NCBI GenBank assembly: GCA_029242545.1
Contig: JAQWTV010000065.1
Location: 1-64,000, forward strand
DNA from: Roseibacillus sp.
Lineage (GTDB): Bacteria > Verrucomicrobiota > Verrucomicrobiia > Verrucomicrobiales > Akkermansiaceae
Direction of reading: 5' to 3'
DNA: 64,000 nucleotides
Part shown: piece by piece, positions 58,526-64,000 of the stretch
How positions within the stretch are numbered: position 1 is the first letter of the stretch
How the letters are laid out: every line of letters begins with the position of its first letter
Position numbers and translations under genes: made by a program
Notes under the pieces: generated by a model
What the model was told of the DNA's origin: nothing
Databases searched by the model: none
The model's input: the letters and a program-made list of their open reading frames with translations, nothing else

Positions 58526-59779
58526 TTAATGGCAAACCCGGTCGAGAGTGTGCCTGAAAATCTCGAGAGATTCGTGGATTTCTTCGTTTGAAACCGTAAG
58601 CGGCGGCATGAGGCGAACGGTGTCAGGCCCAGCGGGAGGGGCCAGGAGACCGGCCTTCGCTAGTTCTGTGGAGAGGTAAATCGATGCCGGCGTGCCCTCA
58701 GGAGCCTCGAAGGCTCCGGCGTGGAGACCGACTCCCAGAAGAAGGCCCTTTCCCCGAACTTCGGTGAGGGCATGGTGCTGCCAGCCTTCGATGGTCATTC
58801 GGATTTTTTGCCCGTGTTCGATCGCCCGCTGGGGCAGGTTCTTGTCAATGACTTCACGGAGCACAGCCAACGCTGCGCTGCAGGCGAGGGGGCTTCCGCC
58901 GAAGGTGGAGCCATGAGATCCGGCCCCGAGCAGTTCAAAGAGGGGTTTGTTTTGAGAGGTTAGTCTGTCGGATATCCAGAAGGCCCCGACGGGAAAGCCC
59001 CCTCCGAGGCCCTTTGCCCACGAGACCGCATCAGGAGTCAAGTTGGGCTCGATACTGCGCCAGCCGGCCATGTCCCCCGTCCGTCCGAGACCGCATTGGA
59101 CTTCATCCAGAAGGAGAAGAAGATCGTTCTTCTGACAAAGCTCTTGCACTCCCCGGAGGAATTCTGGAGTCGCCAGATGAATACCCCCTTCGCCCTGAAT
59201 GGGTTCAAGCATGATGGCGCAGGTGTCAGGTCCTATGGTGGAGGCAAGAGAGTCGAGGTCGTTGAGTGGGCTATGGTAAAATCCGGGAAGCAGGGGATCG
59301 AATCCTTCCTTCACCTTGCTTTGTGCAGTAGCGGCAATCCCTCCGAGAGTTCGGCCATGGAAGGACTGGTGAAAAGTGATGATCTCATGACGAGACTCGT
59401 CTGAGCCCCCGGACCCCAACTTGCCGAAACGTCGCGCGAGCTTGACGAGGCCGTCATTTGACTCCGCACCGGAATTGCTGAAAAAGACCCGGCCTTGAAG
59501 CTCGAGACATTCTTCCACCAGGCATTCAGCAAGTTCTGCCTGTTTATCGATCTGGTAGAGGTTGCAGCAGTGAATTAATTCCCCGGCCTGTCGCGCAATT
59601 GCACGGGAAAGTGCATTGTCTCCGTGGCCAAGGGTGCACGTGGCTAGCCCGGAGCAGAAGTCGAGATAGCGGTTACCCTGCGCATCCCAAAGCAGGGTGC
59701 CCTCACCTCTTACCGGGCTCACGGAAAAGCGCGAATAAGTGGGAAGGACGTATCGGGCGAGTTTGTCGGCCGTGTTCAT
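58526..59779 (-). CDS. argD: Acetylornithine aminotransferase
   Basis: FSNSGAESNDGLVKLAR; FHQSFHGRTLGGIAATAQ; LLLLDEVQCGLGRTGDMAGW; SWAKGLGGGFPVGA. Confidence 0.94.
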   Translation of the reverse strand: MNTADKLARYVLPTYSRFSVSPVRGEGTLLWDAQGNRYLDFCSGLATCTLGHGDNALSRAIARQAGELIHCCNLYQIDKQAELAECLVEECLELQGRVFFSNSGAESNDGLVKLARRFGKLGSGGSDESRHEIITFHQSFHGRTLGGIAATAQSKVKEGFDPLLPGFYHSPLNDLDSLASTIGPDTCAIMLEPIQGEGGIHLATPEFLRGVQELCQKNDLLLLLDEVQCGLGRTGDMAGWRSIEPNLTPDAVSWAKGLGGGFPVGAFWISDRLTSQNKPLFELLGAGSHGSTFGGSPLACSAALAVLREVIDKNLPQRAIEHGQKIRMTIEGWQHHALTEVRGKGLLLGVGLHAGAFEAPEGTPASIYLSTELAKAGLLAPPAGPDTVRLMPPLTVSNEEIHESLEIFRHTLDRVCH

Positions 59780-59862
59780 CGGAAGAGTGTCAGGGTTGGA
59801 AAAGGTAAGCCTCAAAGTCAAGTGTTGGGAGTCGCGAGGCCGCTCCGGGCAGGGAGGTGGAG

Positions 59863-60726
59863 CTAGGAAGTGATTTCGGTCCCTATTCCCTCGGGCGTAA
59901 AGATTTCAAGGAGGACGGTATGCGGAATTCGCCCGTCAATGAAGTGAACCTTCTCTACCCCCGCGCGGAGCGCCTCGATTGCAGACCGAACTTTCGGGAT
60001 CATTCCACCGGAGATAACACCAGAACTGGTAAGGGTAGTGGCCTCCTGAGGGGTAACGGAGGGGATGAGACTGGATGGGTCCTGTGGATCACTGAGAAGT
60101 CCAGGGACATCCGAAACAAAAAGTAACTTGGCGGGCTTGAGAGTACAGGCAAGTGCCGCCGCGGCGAGGTCCGCGTTTATATTGAGCGTCTTGCCGGAGT
60201 CGATTTCACAGCCGAGGGGCGAAACAACAGGAATCGCGTCCGAGGCAATAGTCTTGAGGATTTGATCGATGTGGCAGGACTCGACCTCACCGACCCGGCC
60301 GATATCAACAGGGACCAGACCTGATTCCGTGATGCGCGTTGCCTGGAACACTTCGGTTCCTGCGATTCCGGTGGCTCGTCCTCCGTGCTCATTCAGAAGT
60401 TCCACCAGTGCCGGATTGATGGTGTTTCCGAGGGTCGCCTCCACGATCGAAATAGCCTCTGGACTGGTGACGCGAAATCCTTCCACAAATCTTGCCTCGA
60501 GGCCGGCGGACTCCATAGCTGCTGAGATTGCCTTCCCGCCCCCATGAACCACAACCGGATTGATGCCGGCCACCTCAAGGAAGACGATGTCTCGCATAAG
60601 GGAGCTTACCAAGTCGGGGTTGTCCATGGCGGCGCCCCCGACCTTAATGAGAAACGTTTTCCCGCGGAAGCGCTGCAGGTAGGGCAGGGCTTCAACCAGA
60701 GTTGCGGCTTTTTCTTCGGTGTTCAC
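59863..60726 (-). CDS. argB: Acetylglutamate kinase
   Basis: LIKVGGAAM; NPVVVHGGGKAIS; NINADLAAAALA; GGMIPKVRSAIEAL. Confidence 0.95.
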   Translation of the reverse strand: MNTEEKAATLVEALPYLQRFRGKTFLIKVGGAAMDNPDLVSSLMRDIVFLEVAGINPVVVHGGGKAISAAMESAGLEARFVEGFRVTSPEAISIVEATLGNTINPALVELLNEHGGRATGIAGTEVFQATRITESGLVPVDIGRVGEVESCHIDQILKTIASDAIPVVSPLGCEIDSGKTLNINADLAAAALACTLKPAKLLFVSDVPGLLSDPQDPSSLIPSVTPQEATTLTSSGVISGGMIPKVRSAIEALRAGVEKVHFIDGRIPHTVLLEIFTPEGIGTEITS

Positions 60727-60841
60727 AGGAATCAGGCCATGGATACTGAGGCCTTTCTTTGGAGGGTGAGATGCTCTCTTCGGGGAATAGACCTAGGGGC
60801 GGTCCGACCTGGCGAAAAGTGGAAAATGAATCCAAGGGGTC

Positions 60842-62182
60842 CTAATCGGCTATCGCCGTTGCAGGAGGTCGGGCCTTAGACTGTCTTTTCGATCGCTTCC
60901 GGGAAGGTAGGTAGCGAGCCATTCGCATGGCGAGGATCCACCCGGTCATTGAGGTGGCGACCGCAGGTGCAAAGAGAGTCCAATGTTCGGAGCCTTTATG
61001 CATCAGGACAAGAAGCGCAGGGAAAGCAACAAGCAGAAGGAGGTAGCAAAGATGTCGTAGAATAGTGGGAAAGCCCACTACGAGGCCTGCAATAATAGCA
61101 ATCGCACCTAGCAGGAGGACTTCGTTTCGTGCACTCATCCGGTGATGCTGCTCTATTCTTTCGGGGCGGGGAAGGGTATCGATTGTTGCGATGGTTTGCA
61201 GAACTGAGTTTCTCGCGCGGGGGGAAGGGCCCGATAGCTTGTCTGCAAAGAGGACGGAGTTGGGAAGCGCGCCAACAGACTCGGTGATGGCCTTGCGTGT
61301 ATCTTCTACCTGACTGGGTGAATAGGCTTCGGCCGCAAGGCGTTCGAGGTAAAGGGGGCGCTCTGCCCGGGTAATCTTGAATGCTCCGAATTCGTCAATC
61401 GGAACGATGGGCCCATCTCCCAAGCGAAGATGATCGCCCAGAGAGATATGAACCTCTTCAGGGGATATGTCAGCCTGTGCCATGGCGACCGCCAAAGGAA
61501 AAGAGGGAATAATGTGTTCGCCCCAGCGAAGGATTGCGAGTTGGTCAGTGCCGATGCTCTCATCCGGTCGGAAGGAGAACTGGGTGTTTGAATTGAAGTC
61601 GATTGAGGTCGGGAAAACGACACTGTTGACTTGCCGCAAGCCGTCAGCTCCGCCCAAGATATTTGAGATCGGGATTGCGCTGGCCTTTAGATAGGAGGGG
61701 ATCGTCTGAGAGCGCGGCAGGCGCTCGAGATCAACCGTTACGATGACCTTTTCGAACTGGGTGAGTGCCGTGTTGAGGCTGGCCAGGCGTCCAATGTGAG
61801 CCAAGCCCTCTCCTTCCCAGGAGAGGGGTTCTTCGATCGCTGCAATACGGCATCCAACGGCGTGAGCATGATTGAAAAGGCCCCACCAGTCCTCCGGTTC
61901 GAGCGGATAGTGAAGATCCTCCGCGGCCTGTTCGTCGACGGTGATCTGGAGATAAGGCTGGGAACGGCCTTCCACAAGGGGGCGGACAACGCGGGTCCTT
62001 GGATCTGGCTGGGTTTTGTCGACAAGCAAATTTTCTTCTTTGCGGGACTCGGTGAGGAGCTTTTGAAAGAGAGCGTCCTCCCGATCTCGCAGAGGCTTCC
62101 AGTCTTCCGAAAGGAGGGTCACGCAGATCCCGACCTCAAGGGCAAGGAAAGCAAGAACCAGGCGGACGATCCAGGAAGTCAT
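60842..62182 (-). CDS. CHASE2-like membrane protein without recognisable output domain
   Basis: N-terminal TM, long extracytoplasmic region with CHASE2-like LRLGDGPIVPIDEFGAFKI, three C-terminal TMs, then short basic tail. Confidence 0.55.
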   Translation of the reverse strand: MTSWIVRLVLAFLALEVGICVTLLSEDWKPLRDREDALFQKLLTESRKEENLLVDKTQPDPRTRVVRPLVEGRSQPYLQITVDEQAAEDLHYPLEPEDWWGLFNHAHAVGCRIAAIEEPLSWEGEGLAHIGRLASLNTALTQFEKVIVTVDLERLPRSQTIPSYLKASAIPISNILGGADGLRQVNSVVFPTSIDFNSNTQFSFRPDESIGTDQLAILRWGEHIIPSFPLAVAMAQADISPEEVHISLGDHLRLGDGPIVPIDEFGAFKITRAERPLYLERLAAEAYSPSQVEDTRKAITESVGALPNSVLFADKLSGPSPRARNSVLQTIATIDTLPRPERIEQHHRMSARNEVLLLGAIAIIAGLVVGFPTILRHLCYLLLLVAFPALLVLMHKGSEHWTLFAPAVATSMTGWILAMRMARYLPSRKRSKRQSKARPPATAIAD

Positions 62183-62260
62183 GATGGAGGAGTCGGGCGA
62201 GCCGCATTCCTACGAGAGGGAGGGGGGGCACAATGAGGCCGAATTATGAAAAACGAAATG

Positions 62261-63217
62261 TTATTTCTCGACAGCGCCTTCGAGAATTGGGCGGAGCACC
62301 TCTTCGAGGGGAGTGTTCTCTATCTGAGCCAGAAGCAGCCGAGCTCCCGCTGAGATGTGCTGAGCGTACCAATCAATTCTTTGCTCATGGAGAATATACG
62401 CGTAAGCCCCCAGAGCCTGCATGAGTCTCTGGGTGGCGCAATCGCGCAGAAGTTGAGGAACGGGACGCTCCTCTGAGATCTCCTCCCATAGGTCGAGGAG
62501 TTTATCCTGGTCCTCTGCTGAGTGATCGAGGTAGGGGTCATATATCAGCGACGCAAGGTCGTATTCCTGACGCCCGAGTCGGAGGCCCTGGAAGTCGATG
62601 ATCCATGTTTTTTCCTCGTGGAGGATAAGGTTCTGGGACTGAAAGTCTCGATGGACGAGGTTGCGGTGGGACGCGCCAAGGTTTCTGCTGAGCCGGGAGA
62701 GTTCTTCGTGATCTCGGAGAGCTGCACCATCGAGACCAAGATGCCTCTCAACAAAATTATCGATGAAGTAGTCCTGCTCCCATTCGTAGGTCTCGGGGCC
62801 GAATGGGGGGGAGAGTTCGAGATCTCGAGGGAGACGAATGTAAAAGAGGCGATCCAGCTGTTCGAGGGCACTGCGGTAGTAGGGTTCCCGCACTTCCCAC
62901 GGGTGGTCGGCTAGCGAGAGGAGATCTCTCTCACCGAGGTCCTCAACCAGGGCGATATGACGTCCCGGGTTATCGTAGAGGACCTCGGGGACATTCAGGC
63001 GGTTCTTCCTCAGAAAGTGCGCTACAGGCAGGAAGAACTGATTATCCTTACGCTCCATCGTATAGTGAATCCCGATAAAAGGAGGATGCCCCTCAGCCTT
63101 TAGGCGGACCACGGTTCGCCCGGAGGCTCCTCGTTTAATAGGCTCGAGGATTACGGTGTGATCCGGTTGGAGCTGGAGGTGGGCACGAACGGCAGTGAGC
63201 AGGGTGTCGGCGGCCAT
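62261..63217 (-). CDS. Aminoglycoside phosphotransferase-family sugar kinase (AmgK-like)
   Basis: HRNLVHRDFQSQNLILHEEKTWIIDFQGLRLGRQEYDLASLIYDPY. Confidence 0.8.
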   Translation of the reverse strand: MAADTLLTAVRAHLQLQPDHTVILEPIKRGASGRTVVRLKAEGHPPFIGIHYTMERKDNQFFLPVAHFLRKNRLNVPEVLYDNPGRHIALVEDLGERDLLSLADHPWEVREPYYRSALEQLDRLFYIRLPRDLELSPPFGPETYEWEQDYFIDNFVERHLGLDGAALRDHEELSRLSRNLGASHRNLVHRDFQSQNLILHEEKTWIIDFQGLRLGRQEYDLASLIYDPYLDHSAEDQDKLLDLWEEISEERPVPQLLRDCATQRLMQALGAYAYILHEQRIDWYAQHISAGARLLLAQIENTPLEEVLRPILEGAVEK

Positions 63218-63279
63218 GGAGAGAGGTCAGGTCAGGAGGTTTTGAGGAACGAAGAAGGTAGAATCTGGACTCAGGGAGC

Positions 63280-64000
63280 TCAGAGGTCAGAGTTTTCCCG
63301 GGTGCCTGTCACAGGAGTGGAAGAATAGACGATACAGTTTGTCAATTGCGCACCTTCCTCAACTGCTGAACCAGGCCAGAGTATGCAGGAGTGGACACTA
63401 GCATTCCTGCCGACTCTCGAGCCGGCGCCAAGGGCGGAGTTTTCCACCACCGCAGAAGAGGCAACTGAGGATTCGGGATGCCGCAGCGTTCCCAGCCCAG
63501 AACATAGATGGGCCTCAAGGTAGGATCTACGGGTGCCAAGGTCGAGCCAGATCCCCTCGTCGTGGAAGGAGGCCCCCATCTTACCGGACCGAATGATCTC
63601 GAGAAAAGAGGGGATGATCGACACTCGCTTATTTTCGGGGATGTGGCGAAAAATTTCAGGGTTGGCGCAGTAAACTCCTGTAAACTGATAATCGCCCTCA
63701 GCCCGCCCTAGCATACCCCGGATATCAGTTACGCACTCCCCCTCGATAGCAACGTGTGTCTCGTGGCCAGCCGAGCGCAGCGCCATTGTTACCGCCCTTC
63801 CTGAGAGAAGGTGGGTTTTCAGAAGCCTCCCAAGATTCAAGGTAGCCAGAATGTCTCCGTTGTAGATAAGAATGGGTTGCCCCTCAGCCCAGTCCTCGAT
63901 GTTTTTCAATCCGCCCCCGGTTTCGAGCAGGACGGGTTCATGAAAAAATGTCAGGGGTGCTCCGCGGTAGGACTGGTCAGGGAAGCATTCTGCCCATTTG
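63280..64000 (-). CDS. Nucleotidyltransferase family protein (MurU-like), N-terminus cut by window edge
   Basis: Reading frame is open to the window end: KWAECFPDQSYRGAPLTFFHEPVLLETGGGLKNIEDWAEGQPILIYNGDILATLNLGRLL. Confidence 0.82.
   Translation of the reverse strand, partial: KWAECFPDQSYRGAPLTFFHEPVLLETGGGLKNIEDWAEGQPILIYNGDILATLNLGRLLKTHLLSGRAVTMALRSAGHETHVAIEGECVTDIRGMLGRAEGDYQFTGVYCANPEIFRHIPENKRVSIIPSFLEIIRSGKMGASFHDEGIWLDLGTRRSYLEAHLCSGLGTLRHPESSVASSAVVENSALGAGSRVGRNASVHSCILWPGSAVEEGAQLTNCIVYSSTPVTGTRENSDL

Overview
The window looks like a bacterial chromosome segment from the PVC superphylum, most likely Verrucomicrobia. This is inferred from protein families (PVC-type heme-binding dehydrogenases, DUF1501/1552/1592, ThuA, PEP-CTERM); no search was run. 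Layout: (1) 0-4.2 kb: C-terminus of a DUF1501-like protein, a PVC-type dehydrogenase and an SGNH hydrolase. (2) 4.27 kb: tRNA-Cys(GCA), used as the integration site of a ~12.6-kb genomic island (4293-16908) bounded by 53-bp perfect direct repeats. The island carries a tyrosine recombinase, an AlpA-like protein, a Rep-like protein, a type I R-M operon with an embedded NucS-like nuclease gene, a predicted HNH lipoprotein, a zinc-ribbon/DUF805 membrane protein and a duplicated orphan gene family. (3) 17-35 kb: ThuA and PQQ-propeller proteins, an ASPIC/UnbV-FG-GAP lipoprotein, and four large secreted proteins (two CotH-like, one PEP-CTERM) that share a five-times repeated ~190-aa domain. (4) 35-49 kb: ThuA-dehydrogenase fusion, Gfo/Idh/MocA oxidoreductase, DUF1592, DUF1552, TonB receptor, and a two-component system whose AAA+ regulator lacks GAFTGA. 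(5) 49-64 kb: housekeeping genes (tdh, rsgA, squalene/phytoene synthase, two tandem lepB, lepA, argF/argD/argB, CHASE2-like protein, AmgK/MurU-like pair). The strongest leads are the island's uncharacterised cargo with its repeated att-like sequences, and the five-copy secreted domain family.
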